The position numbers and the translations under genes were made by a program. The notes beneath the pieces are model-generated. The model was not told where the DNA came from, did not search any database, and saw only the letters and a list, made by a program, of their open reading frames with translations. 64,000 bases of DNA from Aphodoplasma sp045541115 (GTDB lineage: Bacteria > Bacillota > Clostridia > UBA1381 > UMGS1253): the NCBI GenBank assembly GCA_045541115.1, contig JAZQIM010000014.1, forward strand, positions 1 through 64,000, read 5' to 3'. The number at the start of each line of letters is the position of its first letter. Position 1 is the stretch's first letter. This document shows, piece by piece, positions 51,451 to 60,044 of the stretch.

Positions 51451-52224
51451 TTATATCTCTATTTTAAAAAAATCAATTGCATTTTGCCTTGTAATTGCTG
51501 CTACCTGCTCATACGACATTTGCTTTATCTCAGCAAGCTTTTGCGCCGTATAAGAAACATAACCGCTATGATTGCGCTCGCCTCTATGCGGAACAGGCGC
51601 TAAATACGGGCAATCTGTTTCTATAAATATTTTTTCAATCGGCACTTCTCTTGCCGCATCGACAGTTTTTACCGCATTTTTAAACGTAATCGGCCCTGCA
51701 AAAGAAATATACATGCCCATCTCTATAGCTTCGCGTGCCATCTGTGCACTGCCTGAAAAACAATGGAAAACTCCACCCGTTATATCAACATGCTCATTTT
51801 TTAGTATTTCCATGCAATCTGCATGTGCATCACGGTCATGAATAATTACAGGAAGTCCAACCTCTCTTGCAAGCTGCATCTGACGTGCAAACCAGAATTT
51901 TTGCAAATCTCTTGGCGAATTATCATAATGATAATCAAGTCCAATCTCGCCAATAGCCTTTACTTTTTTATGTTTGCTCATTTCGTAAAGCTTGTCAATA
52001 TCACTTTCGCTCATATTAACAGCATCATGCGGATGCACACCGACTGCAGCGTATATAAAGTCATATTTTTCCGCAAGCTCTATCGCACGATAAGACGATC
52101 CCATATCAGCGCCTACGACCATAATCAAATCAACTTCATACTCATTATGAATACGCTCAATAAGCTCATCTCTGTCCTCATCAAATGCTTCATCATCTAA
52201 ATGTGAGTGTGTATCAAAAAGCAT
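51451..52224 (-). CDS. TatD-family metal-dependent hydrolase/DNase
   Basis: A 257-residue TIM-barrel enzyme with the metal ligands of TatD/YcfH: LFDTHSHLDDEAF at the N terminus, GEIGLDYHYDNSP, VIIHDRDAH, GVFHCFSG and ETDCPYLAP. Relatives show 3'-5' DNase activity and D-aminoacyl-tRNA deacylase activity has also been proposed. The ribosome site is weak (GGTGA). It lies 18 nt after citrate synthase and 54 nt before rluB. Confidence 0.93.
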   Translation of the reverse strand: MLFDTHSHLDDEAFDEDRDELIERIHNEYEVDLIMVVGADMGSSYRAIELAEKYDFIYAAVGVHPHDAVNMSESDIDKLYEMSKHKKVKAIGEIGLDYHYDNSPRDLQKFWFARQMQLAREVGLPVIIHDRDAHADCMEILKNEHVDITGGVFHCFSGSAQMAREAIEMGMYISFAGPITFKNAVKTVDAAREVPIEKIFIETDCPYLAPVPHRGERNHSGYVSYTAQKLAEIKQMSYEQVAAITRQNAIDFFKIEI

Positions 52225-52242
52225 AATATCACCATTAAAATT

Positions 52243-53604
52243 TTATCTTTCATCCATCGGTACATAATCATTCGATACGACAACAGATTTATATGCCGGA
52301 CGAACAATTTTATTATTAGTCGTAATCTCTTCTATTCTATGCGCACACCAACCTACTATACGCGACACGGCAAAAAGCGGTGTATAAAGTTCTTCCGGTA
52401 TTCCAAGCATTTTATACACAAAGCCCGAATACATGTCGACATTTGCACACATAACCTTGCTGTCGCCTTTTACCTGTGCAAATAGTTCAGGTGTATTTTT
52501 CTGTATCAAATCATAGAGCATAAACTCTTCCATCATGCCTGTTTTTTCTGCAAGTTCGCGTGCTTTTTCCTTTAAAAGTACTTCTCTCGGGTCAGAGAGA
52601 GTATAGATTGCATGGCCCATGCCGTAAATCAATCCTGAACGGTCATAACTTTCCTTCTTAAGAATCTTCACTATATGGTCACGAACCTGTTTTTCATCAT
52701 TTATATTTGAAATACTTTGCTTAAAGTCTTCAATCATTCCCATGACACGCTGATTTGCTCCGCCGTGCTTCGGCCCTTTTAATGAGCCTACCGCCGCAGC
52801 TATCGCAGAGTATGTATCCGTACCGGATGACGATAATACACGAGTTGTAAAAGCCGAGTTATTACCACCGCCATGCTCTGCGTGAAGCATAAGCGACAAG
52901 TCAAGAATCTGCGCTTCAAGCTCGGTATATTGATTGTCGCGACGAATCATATATAATATGTTTTCTGCCGTTGACAAATCCTTTCGCGGATTATGTATAT
53001 ATAAGCTGTCGCCATCATGATAATGTCTTTTCGTCTGATATCCATATGCAACCATTGTTGGAAAACGTGCTATAAGCTCTATGGATTGGCGAAGAATGTT
53101 CGAAAACGATGTATCATCAGGATTATTATCATATGAATAACTCGCAAGCACACAACGCGCAAGTTTGTTCATAACATTGGCACTTGGTGCCTTCATTATC
53201 ATATCCTCGTTAAACCTTTCCGGAAGTTCGCGATGCGAGCCTAAAAGCTCTTTAAACGCATCATACTGTGAGCGATTCGGCAAAAAGCCCGCAAGAAGTA
53301 AGAATGCAACTTCTTCAAAGCCAAATCTGCCTTCTTTTCTGCATCCATCAACAATATCTCGCACATCGACACCGCGGTAACGCAGTCTTCCTTCACATGC
53401 AACCTTTTCATTATCTTCAATAATGTAACCTTTAACGTCACCTATCGCAGTAAGACCTGCCATAACACCCGTACCGTCTTTATGACGAAGCCCGCGCATT
53501 ACATTATATTTATCATACAAATCTGGAGAAAGTCGTTTATATGATTCCTTTATTCTCTCATTAAACTCCTCAATATTTTTTGTTTTGTTAAGTATGTCTG
53601 ACAT
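52243..53604 (-). CDS. Citrate synthase
   Basis: Condenses oxaloacetate and acetyl-CoA. 453 residues, type II-like long form found in Clostridia: LRYRGVDVRDIVDG, the active-site His region LMLHAEHGGGNNSAF, LKGPKHGGANQRVMGMI, GMGHAIYTLSDPRE with the second His, and the substrate Arg region near the end (AVSRIVGWCAHRIEE). Probably the start of an oxidative half-TCA route to glutamate. GGAGGG precedes the ATG at 53604. First gene of the operon with tatD, rluB and the GNAT-like gene. A methylcitrate synthase function cannot be ruled out. Confidence 0.92.
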   Translation of the reverse strand: MSDILNKTKNIEEFNERIKESYKRLSPDLYDKYNVMRGLRHKDGTGVMAGLTAIGDVKGYIIEDNEKVACEGRLRYRGVDVRDIVDGCRKEGRFGFEEVAFLLLAGFLPNRSQYDAFKELLGSHRELPERFNEDMIMKAPSANVMNKLARCVLASYSYDNNPDDTSFSNILRQSIELIARFPTMVAYGYQTKRHYHDGDSLYIHNPRKDLSTAENILYMIRRDNQYTELEAQILDLSLMLHAEHGGGNNSAFTTRVLSSSGTDTYSAIAAAVGSLKGPKHGGANQRVMGMIEDFKQSISNINDEKQVRDHIVKILKKESYDRSGLIYGMGHAIYTLSDPREVLLKEKARELAEKTGMMEEFMLYDLIQKNTPELFAQVKGDSKVMCANVDMYSGFVYKMLGIPEELYTPLFAVSRIVGWCAHRIEEITTNNKIVRPAYKSVVVSNDYVPMDER

Positions 53605-53648
53605 AATATGCCCTCCATATTTCATAGTAATTTTTTCATATTATATCT

Positions 53649-53677
53649 ATTATACCACTCAAAGCCTACAAACGCAA
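53649..53677 (-). promoter_or_regulatory. SigA-type promoter of citrate synthase operon
   Basis: TTGCGT (53677-53672) and TATAAT (53654-53649) on the minus strand, 17-nt spacer, about 45 nt before the ATG. Confidence 0.6.
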
Positions 53678-53724
53678 GGTTTTTTCGATGCATATTACTC
53701 AATAATTTAAGGTTTTAATAAGAA

Positions 53725-53755
53725 AAAAGCGACTGAATAAAATTCAATCGCTTTT
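53725..53755 (-). terminator. Terminator of the hydrogenase operon
   Basis: A 13-14-bp stem with one mismatch (53725-53738 with 53742-53755; AAAGCGA/TCGCTTT at the base) directly after the hndD stop codon, with T's on the minus strand. Confidence 0.82.
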
Positions 53756-53768
53756 AATCTTTTAAATA

Positions 53769-55514
53769 TTAGTACAAATCTCTCTTTTTATAATGAGTAT
53801 GCAAAAGCTTGTGAGCCTTATGTGAACCCGGTTTTTCAAAATACTCATCATAAAGCATCTTAATTGCAGGGTTTTCATGCGACTTTCTAATCGGAAGTGA
53901 CTTGTCTTCATCATAAAGAGCCTTCGCACGAACTGCCTTTACGTCAACTTCAGCCTGAGTCTTCGCTGATACAACAGGCTGTCCACCGCCAGTAACACAA
54001 CCGCCAGGGCATGCCATAATTTCAACGAAATCATAGCTTTCTTCGCCTGCTTTTATAGCATCCAATAGCTTTCTTGCATTTCCAAGACCGTGTGCTACTG
54101 CAGCCTTAATCTTCTTGCCTGCAATTTCAACCTCTGCACGCTTTATTCCATCAGTACCACGAACTACGCTATAGCTGTCTTCTGGCACTGACTTTCCTGA
54201 TAGTATTTCTGCAACTGTACGAAGTGCTGCTTCCATAACACCGCCTGTTGCGCCAAAGATAACGCCCGCGCCTGTTGCAGCACCAAACGGATCTTCAAAT
54301 TCTTCATCAGGAAGATTTGCAAAGTCGATACCTGCCTGCTTGATCATCTTTGCAAGCTCACGAGTTGTGATTACAATATCAACATCTTTTAAATCTCCAT
54401 TTGATAATTCCTCACGAGCAGCCTCAAACTTCTTGGCTGTACACGGCATAACTGAAACATTTACAATGCTCTTCGGGTCGATGCCTTCTTTTTCAGCATA
54501 ATAAGTCTTTAAAAGTGCACCAAACATTTCATGCGGTGATTTCGCCGATGAAAGATTGTCAATAAATTCAGGATAATTATGCTCACAGAATTTTACCCAA
54601 CCCGGGCTACATGATGTTATAACCGGCAACTTTCCGCCGTTTGTAATTCTATCGATTACTTCTGTGCCTTCTTCCATGATTGTAAGGTCGGCACCTGTAT
54701 CTGTATCAAACACCTTTGTAAAGCCTAATCTGCGAAGCGCTGCAACCATTTTACCTGTAACAGCCTTGCCCATCTCAATACCGAACTCTTCACCAAGAGC
54801 CGCTCTTACAGCCGGGGCAGTCTGTACGATAACGTACTTTGTATCGTCATGGATTGCATCCCAAACTTTCTTTGTATCATCTTTTTCGCTCAATGCGCCA
54901 ACCGGACACGCTGTTATACACTGTCCACAGTTTACGCATGCAACTTCGCCAAGCGATTTGTCGAATGCACAACCGATATTTGTCTTTATGCCTCTTTCTT
55001 TTGCATCAATAACGCCTACTGTCTGTACGTTCTTACATACACTTATGCAGCGACGGCAAAGGATACATTTGTTATTGTCACGAACAATTGAAGGTGATAA
55101 ATCATCAATTTCTGCTTTAACTTCTTCATTCAAAGGCTCGTACGGGAGCTCTACGATACCAAGCTCTTCTGAAAGCTTCTGAAGCTCACAGTTTCTGTTG
55201 CGTACGCATGTTAAACAGCTCTTGTCATGGTCTGAAAGTATTAGTTCAAGAGTTGTTTTTCTTGACTCGCGAACGAGTGGAGAATTTGTAAAAATCTCCA
55301 TGCCTTCGCTAATAGGATATACACATGCAGCTTGCAAGCTTCTTGCGCCTTTGATTTCAACAACGCACATTCTGCACGAACCGATTTGGTTTACATCCTT
55401 TAAATAACATAGTGTAGGAATATCTATATTGGCAAGACGCGCTGCTTCAAGCACTGTGTAACCCTTCGGCGCACTTACATCTATGCCGTTAATCTTAATA
55501 TTAACCATTTCCAT
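53769..55514 (-). CDS. hndD: [FeFe]-hydrogenase catalytic subunit of NADH-linked complex
   Basis: Makes or consumes H2 in the multi-subunit (HydABC/HndABCD, probably electron-bifurcating) hydrogenase. 581 residues in order: N-terminal [2Fe-2S] domain (CYLKDVNQIGSCRMC), His-ligated [4Fe-4S] (HDKSCLTCVRNRNC), two [4Fe-4S] (CILCRRCISVCKN; CVNCGQCITACP), then the H-cluster domain with all three signatures: TSCSPGW, MPCTAKKFE and MACPGGCVTGGGQP. The C-terminal small-subunit-like segment is present. Cytoplasmic. GGAG precedes the ATG. Also called hydA. Confidence 0.95.
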   Translation of the reverse strand: MEMVNIKINGIDVSAPKGYTVLEAARLANIDIPTLCYLKDVNQIGSCRMCVVEIKGARSLQAACVYPISEGMEIFTNSPLVRESRKTTLELILSDHDKSCLTCVRNRNCELQKLSEELGIVELPYEPLNEEVKAEIDDLSPSIVRDNNKCILCRRCISVCKNVQTVGVIDAKERGIKTNIGCAFDKSLGEVACVNCGQCITACPVGALSEKDDTKKVWDAIHDDTKYVIVQTAPAVRAALGEEFGIEMGKAVTGKMVAALRRLGFTKVFDTDTGADLTIMEEGTEVIDRITNGGKLPVITSCSPGWVKFCEHNYPEFIDNLSSAKSPHEMFGALLKTYYAEKEGIDPKSIVNVSVMPCTAKKFEAAREELSNGDLKDVDIVITTRELAKMIKQAGIDFANLPDEEFEDPFGAATGAGVIFGATGGVMEAALRTVAEILSGKSVPEDSYSVVRGTDGIKRAEVEIAGKKIKAAVAHGLGNARKLLDAIKAGEESYDFVEIMACPGGCVTGGGQPVVSAKTQAEVDVKAVRAKALYDEDKSLPIRKSHENPAIKMLYDEYFEKPGSHKAHKLLHTHYKKRDLY

Positions 55515-55537
55515 TTCTAAAATCTCCTCTCCGACGC

Positions 55538-57334
55538 TTATTTTGAAATCGCTTTAAATGGGCACTTGCCTTCGCACGCACCGCACTTAATGCATTTTGA
55601 GGTGTCAATTGTATATGGCATCTTTCTCTCGCCACTTATTGCATCAACAGGACACTGTTTTGCACATATGCCGCATCCCTTACACTTTTCAGCATCAATG
55701 CTGTAGCTCAAAAGATCCTTACATACGCCGGCAGGACACTTCTTATCAACAACGTGTGCAATATACTCGTCTCTAAAGTAACGAAGTGTGCTCAAAATCG
55801 GGTTTGGAGCTGTTTGTCCAAGTCCGCAAAGAGCAGACTGTTTTACGTTATTGCAAAGCTTTTCAAGTCTGTCGATATCTTCAAGTGTACCTGTTCCGTT
55901 TGTAATTTTTTCAAGTATTTCAAGCATTCTCTTCGTACCGATACGACATGGAGCACACTTACCACATGACTCATCAACAGTAAACTCGAGGAAGAACTTA
56001 GCGATATCTACCATACAAGTATCTTCGTCCATTACGATAAGTCCGCCGGAACCCATCATCGAACCGATGCTTAAAAGTGAATCATAGTCGATTGGTGTGT
56101 CAATAAGCGATGCAGGAATACATCCGCCTGAAGGACCACCTGTTTGTGCTGCCTTAAATTTCTTGCCGTTAGGAATACCGCCACCGATTTCTTCAACGAT
56201 TTCGCGAAGCGTTGTTCCCATAGGAACTTCAACAAGACCTGTGTTGTTGATTTTTCCACCAACAGCAAACACCTTTGTGCCGTGGCTCTTCTCTGTACCA
56301 ATCTCTGTAAACCACTGCGCACCGTTATTTATGATAACAGGAATGTTTGCATAGGTTTCAACGTTATTTAGTACTGTAGGCTTGTCGAACAATCCCTTTA
56401 CTGCCGGGAAAGGCGGACGGCAACGTGGCTCGCCACGCTTACCTTCGATTGAAGTCATAAGTGCAGTTTCTTCACCGCATACGAATGCGCCTGCACCAAG
56501 TCTTATATCAAGGTCAAAGCTAAAATCACTGCCAAATATATTTTTACCTAAAAGGCCATATTCGCGAGCCTGATTGATAGCTATTCTTAATCTATCAACT
56601 GCGATAGGATATTCCGCTCTGATATAGATATAACCTTGTGATGCGCCGATTGCATAACCTGCAATTGCCATCGCTTCGATTACTGAATGCGGGTCACCCT
56701 CAAGAATACTTCTATCCATAAATGCGCCCGGGTCACCTTCGTCAGCATTACAACATACATATTTCTGGTCTGATACAGATTTCGAAGCGAACTCCCACTT
56801 TAATCCTGTCGGGAAGCCTGCGCCGCCACGACCACGAAGCCCAGACGCTTTAATCTCTGCGATAAGCTGCTCCGGTGTCATTTCCTTCAAAACCTTACCA
56901 AGTGCTTTATAACCGTCAAATGCAATATACTCCTCAATTTTTTCAGGATTGATTACGCCGCAGTTACGAAGCGCTATACGCATTTGCTTTTTATAAAAAT
57001 CAACTTCATTTAATGATTTGATTTTTCCATCTTCTTCATGAATAGTTTCTGAATAGAGTAATCTTTTTACAATTCTACCCTTTACAAGATGCTCCGAAAC
57101 TATTTCTTTAATATCCTCAGGCTTTACCATACTGTAAAATGCACCTTCGGGATATACAACCACAATCGGTCCAAGTGCGCAAAGACCAAAGCAACCTGTC
57201 TTTACAACCATAACCTCTTTATCAATGCCTTGTTCCTTTATCTGTGTGTTAAGCTCTTCTATAATTTTCTCCGAGCCGGACGATGTACAACCTGTACCGC
57301 CGCAGACTAACACATGGCTTCTGTATAAATCCAT
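55538..57334 (-). CDS. hndC: NADH-binding NuoF-like subunit of the hydrogenase
   Basis: FMN/NAD(H) site of the complex. 598 residues: an N-terminal thioredoxin-like [2Fe-2S] segment (CGGTGCTSSGSEKIIEEL), the NuoF core with GRGGAGFPTGLKWEF and NADEGDPGAFMDRSIL, an SLBB domain, a [4Fe-4S] site ESCGKCAPCRIGTKRM and a C-terminal pair of [4Fe-4S] motifs (CKGCGICAKQCP; CIKCGACEGKCP). This domain order is that of HydB/HndC in bifurcating enzymes. GGAGG before the ATG; 50 nt after hndB. Confidence 0.95.
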   Translation of the reverse strand: MDLYRSHVLVCGGTGCTSSGSEKIIEELNTQIKEQGIDKEVMVVKTGCFGLCALGPIVVVYPEGAFYSMVKPEDIKEIVSEHLVKGRIVKRLLYSETIHEEDGKIKSLNEVDFYKKQMRIALRNCGVINPEKIEEYIAFDGYKALGKVLKEMTPEQLIAEIKASGLRGRGGAGFPTGLKWEFASKSVSDQKYVCCNADEGDPGAFMDRSILEGDPHSVIEAMAIAGYAIGASQGYIYIRAEYPIAVDRLRIAINQAREYGLLGKNIFGSDFSFDLDIRLGAGAFVCGEETALMTSIEGKRGEPRCRPPFPAVKGLFDKPTVLNNVETYANIPVIINNGAQWFTEIGTEKSHGTKVFAVGGKINNTGLVEVPMGTTLREIVEEIGGGIPNGKKFKAAQTGGPSGGCIPASLIDTPIDYDSLLSIGSMMGSGGLIVMDEDTCMVDIAKFFLEFTVDESCGKCAPCRIGTKRMLEILEKITNGTGTLEDIDRLEKLCNNVKQSALCGLGQTAPNPILSTLRYFRDEYIAHVVDKKCPAGVCKDLLSYSIDAEKCKGCGICAKQCPVDAISGERKMPYTIDTSKCIKCGACEGKCPFKAISK

Positions 57335-57384
57335 TTTTTATAGCCCTCCTCATGTTCTGTATATAATCTTAATATTTCTAAAAA

Positions 57385-57756
57385 TTATTTCTCAACTTCA
57401 CCGATTGTATATTCAGCACATACCTTTCCGTTTACGATATGATCTGCAACAATCTTTCTTGCCTTATCAGCATCAACCTTTGCATATGTGACTTTCTCTT
57501 CACCCGGCATATATACCTCAACGATAGGCTCGAGTCTGCACATACCAATACAACCTGTCTGAGTAACAGTAACATCCGAAAGGTTTCTCTTTGCAACTTC
57601 CTCAACAAATGCATTTAGCACCGGACGGGCACCGGCTGCAATACCGCAAGTTGCCATACCAACAACTATTCTAACTCCGTCTTGTCTGTCATGACGCATA
57701 TTAATCTGCTGTAAAGCGCTTTCTCTTATAGCCGCCAATTCTTCCAATGATTTCAT
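57385..57756 (-). CDS. hndB: [2Fe-2S] thioredoxin-like ferredoxin subunit of the hydrogenase
   Basis: A 123-residue HndB-type protein. The fold's four Cys are in GMATCGIAAGARPV and TQTGCIGMCRLEPIV, typical of thioredoxin-like [2Fe-2S] ferredoxins. It is an electron-relay accessory between the NuoE-like and NuoF-like subunits. It starts 3 nt after the ATPase gene, so the two are coupled. Confidence 0.9.
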   Translation of the reverse strand: MKSLEELAAIRESALQQINMRHDRQDGVRIVVGMATCGIAAGARPVLNAFVEEVAKRNLSDVTVTQTGCIGMCRLEPIVEVYMPGEEKVTYAKVDADKARKIVADHIVNGKVCAEYTIGEVEK

Positions 57757-57759
57757 TAT

Positions 57760-58308
57760 TTAAACACCTCCGTATAAATTTGAAATTCCTTCATTAACAT
57801 ATTCCTTGAGCCACGCGCTAACTTGTATATCAGAAACCGAAACACCGTCTAATATCTTTTTAATCTCCCTTGTATCAACCACAAAGCTTTCATTTTCATA
57901 CTTATGCATATAGATAAAATCGAGCTGTGGATTGCAGGTAATCAAAACGACGACGGCTCCACCTATATCTCCAAGCGGTTGTCGGTCAATATGTGAATAT
58001 CCGAAACGTGCAAACACCTTTGTGCCGACGCCAATTGCGCTTTCGATTTTAAAATCTCCGCCGGTTGATAGTGCTGCTTCACGATACATCGGTATTCCAA
58101 GTCCAACGCGTCTTGTGCTTCTCGTCGTATAAAACGGGTCAAGCACTTTTTTAATTTTTTCATCATCCATTCCGCATCCGTTGTCTGTAATTGTAATATC
58201 TAGAATGTCATCGCGCTTATTTTCATCAATCACGATTTCAATAAGCGATGCACCAGCAACGATGGAATTCTGGACAATATCTAAAACGTGTAATGATATT
58301 TCCTGCAT
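57760..58308 (-). CDS. HATPase_c-domain protein inside the hydrogenase operon
   Basis: A 182-residue stand-alone GHKL ATPase domain of histidine-kinase type: N box LDIVQNSIVAGASLIEI, G1 ITDNGCGMDDEKIKKVLDPF with YTTRSTRRVGLGIPM, G2-like GGDFKIESAIGVGTKVFA. It has no phospho-acceptor His domain and no sensor. Such a gene is often found at this position in Clostridial hydrogenase operons; its role is unknown (regulatory or anti-sigma-like). The start has no clear Shine-Dalgarno sequence and lies 4 nt after hndA, so translation is probably coupled. Confidence 0.85.
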   Translation of the reverse strand: MQEISLHVLDIVQNSIVAGASLIEIVIDENKRDDILDITITDNGCGMDDEKIKKVLDPFYTTRSTRRVGLGIPMYREAALSTGGDFKIESAIGVGTKVFARFGYSHIDRQPLGDIGGAVVVLITCNPQLDFIYMHKYENESFVVDTREIKKILDGVSVSDIQVSAWLKEYVNEGISNLYGGV

Positions 58309-58312
58309 AATA

Positions 58313-58801
58313 TCAATATTTGTCTAATATTGCATCAATATCATCTACGGTAAGTCTTCCATACACATCATCATTTACCGTAAGTACCGGCGCAAGTCCG
58401 CACGCACCGATACATCTCGTTGCATCAAGCGAATATTTACCGTCCGCACTACATTGTCCAACCTCAATACCGAGGCGTGTTTTGATTCGCTCAATTATAT
58501 CTCCTGAGCCCTTTACATAGCAAGCTGTTCCCATACATACAGCAATCTTGTATTCGCCCTTGGGATAAAGCGAAAACTGTGCGTAGAATGTTACAACGCC
58601 ATAAATCTCTGCCATTGTAATTCCTGTGTTCTCAGCAATAATCTGCTGTACTTCAATCGGAAGATAGCCATAAATGTCTTGTGCTTCCTGCAAAATAGGC
58701 ATTAGTGCACCTTGCTGCCCTTTGTACTTTTCAATGACCTTTAAAAGCTGCTCTTCCTGCTGCTTTGTACCCTTAAAGGTACTTGCGATTTTCTCACTCA
58801 T
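58313..58801 (-). CDS. hndA: NuoE-like [2Fe-2S] subunit of the hydrogenase
   Basis: A 162-residue thioredoxin-like subunit matching NuoE/HydC/HndA: GYLPIEVQQIIAENTGI and EIYGVVTFYAQFSLYPKG, with the four cluster Cys in VCMGTACYVKG and TRCIGACGLAPV. AGGAGG before the ATG. First gene of the hnd block, behind a promoter and a Rex-like operator in the 176-nt gap upstream. Confidence 0.94.
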   Translation of the reverse strand: MSEKIASTFKGTKQQEEQLLKVIEKYKGQQGALMPILQEAQDIYGYLPIEVQQIIAENTGITMAEIYGVVTFYAQFSLYPKGEYKIAVCMGTACYVKGSGDIIERIKTRLGIEVGQCSADGKYSLDATRCIGACGLAPVLTVNDDVYGRLTVDDIDAILDKY

Positions 58802-58863
58802 TTTGGGTCCTCCTACAGTTATTATATTTTGACCGTCATTAGCGGTCTAATATTTAAAATTAT

Positions 58864-58889
58864 TTGATTGTTACATTATTAACAATCAA
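58864..58889 (-). promoter_or_regulatory. Rex-like operator upstream of hndA
   Basis: A perfect inverted repeat with 10-bp arms (TTGATTGTTA at 58864-58873 and TAACAATCAA at 58880-58889) around 6 nt. The 18-bp core TTGTTACATTATTAACAA differs by one base from the clostridial Rex consensus TTGTTAA-N4-TTAACAA. It sits about 15-40 nt downstream of the probable transcription start, where a bound repressor would block elongation. Rex senses the NADH/NAD+ ratio, fitting an NADH-dependent hydrogenase. Confidence 0.72.
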
Positions 58890-58910
58890 GTGCGTATCAC
58901 ACCAAAAGAT

Positions 58911-58919
58911 ATTATAACA
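58911..58919 (-). promoter_or_regulatory. Extended -10 promoter of the hnd operon
   Basis: TGTTATAAT on the minus strand (58919-58911) is a perfect extended -10; the -35 region is poor (TAGATT at 17-nt spacing). Transcription would begin near 58904, just before the Rex-like operator. Confidence 0.55.
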
Positions 58920-58927
58920 TTTATAAA

Positions 58928-58950
58928 TGCGAAAATCTACATTTTTCGCA
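58928..58950. repeat. AT-rich inverted repeat between PHP gene and hnd promoter
   Basis: TGCGAAAAT and ATTTTTCGCA arms around CTAC form a hairpin. A T run follows only on the plus strand, so it is a poor terminator for the minus-strand PHP gene. It overlaps the -35 region of the hnd promoter. Confidence 0.45.
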
Positions 58951-58977
58951 AATTTTTTTAATTTTTTTCGTATTTTT

Positions 58978-59688
58978 TTATTTTTTCCTTATTGCCTCGA
59001 TAATACCGCGTGCAGTAAGCTCTTCAATATCAATATAATTGCACTTTTCCGCTATATCTGCAAGATAATGAGCGTCCGATGAAGATAAATAATTATAACG
59101 CTTAATATACTCCCATTTCTCTGTAATTTCGCTATATTTAGCATTTTTAGAAATCTCTATTGCATCAATATCAAGCTCCGGCGGTATAAAACCAAGGTTT
59201 GATATAATGCTGTATGCGCTTTTATCAATATGAGCCGCTATACATACGCCGCCGTTCCTATGTACAAGGCTGGCAATATCAAATACGGACAGCGATGTCG
59301 CAGTCACCAAAAGATTGTTGACCTTGCCTACCATCTCGTCATCGTCATTCATTATAATCTGTTCGCCAAAAATCTCAGTATCATTTTTAATTTTATTTAA
59401 GTTAAGCATTATTTCCTTTTCAGCGTTTTTACATGCATTATATGAATCGAACAGACATACCATATGTACTTCTTCGCAGCTCTCCACTTCCATTCCGCAT
59501 AAAACTACAAGTCTGCCTTTTGCGCACGACAATATAGCAGGTAAATTTGCGCAGCAGTTATGGTCTGTAACTGCAATAGCATCAAGCCCTTTTATAAGTG
59601 CCATATTTACAATATTATTCGGCGTCATATCGTTATCACCGCAAGGCGACAAGCATGAATGTATGTGAAAGTCATAATAACATTTCAT
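58978..59688 (-). CDS. PHP-domain phosphoesterase in the hydrogenase regulatory cluster
   Basis: A 236-residue PHP (polymerase and histidinol phosphatase) domain with all expected metal ligands: YYDFHIHSCLSPCG at the N terminus, AVTDHNC, GMEVES, CIAAHIDKSA and SSSDAHYLADI. Family members are phosphatases or nucleases of unknown substrate; a PHP gene in this neighbourhood recurs in Clostridial hydrogenase loci. GAGG-type ribosome site. It lies 13 nt after the DRTGG gene. A role in signalling by dephosphorylation is inference. Confidence 0.85.
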   Translation of the reverse strand: MKCYYDFHIHSCLSPCGDNDMTPNNIVNMALIKGLDAIAVTDHNCCANLPAILSCAKGRLVVLCGMEVESCEEVHMVCLFDSYNACKNAEKEIMLNLNKIKNDTEIFGEQIIMNDDDEMVGKVNNLLVTATSLSVFDIASLVHRNGGVCIAAHIDKSAYSIISNLGFIPPELDIDAIEISKNAKYSEITEKWEYIKRYNYLSSSDAHYLADIAEKCNYIDIEELTARGIIEAIRKK

Positions 59689-59701
59689 ATTCTATTCCTC
59701 T

Positions 59702-60031
59702 TTACAGTACTTGAGAAAGTTTTTTTGCTATATCATACGCCGTCATTGACGACGATAGCATTATAATCCCTTCTGCCTCAGCTTTTTTTATTGTGACTTC
59801 TTCAACATCAATGTTTTCAGGCACAATAACACAACCGACCTCTGTAAGCGATGCCACAGCAACAACATTTATATTCGTTTGCACCGTTATCCATACGTTT
59901 CCTTTCGAAGCATGGCTCATTACATAACTTAATAAATCGCATATGTAGCATCCGCTAAGCGGACGTGTTTCATCTATGTTTTGCGTAAGCTTTTTTAATC
60001 CAAGATAATCGACTAATTCTTTTACATTCAT
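59702..60031 (-). CDS. DRTGG-domain protein (copy 2)
   Basis: A 109-residue protein of the DRTGG type: MNVKELVDYLGLKKLTQNID, then RPLSGCYICDLLSYVMSHASKG, GNVWITVQTNINVVAVASL and a final helix TAYDIAKKLSQVL. This single domain is a regulatory module found also in phosphotransacetylase-related proteins. The ATG at 60031 follows GAGGA by 10 nt; an ATG seven codons upstream, overlapping the hydrogenase-like gene's stop, lacks a ribosome site. It is related in layout to the DRTGG gene two positions upstream. Confidence 0.78.
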   Translation of the reverse strand: MNVKELVDYLGLKKLTQNIDETRPLSGCYICDLLSYVMSHASKGNVWITVQTNINVVAVASLTEVGCVIVPENIDVEEVTIKKAEAEGIIMLSSSMTAYDIAKKLSQVL

Positions 60032-60044
60032 ATTATCACTATCC

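Noticed and set aside
58928..58950. Terminator separating the PHP gene from hndA
   Set aside because: The T run follows the hairpin only on the plus strand, where no gene needs it; on the minus strand the sequence after the stem is mixed, so I list it only as a repeat.
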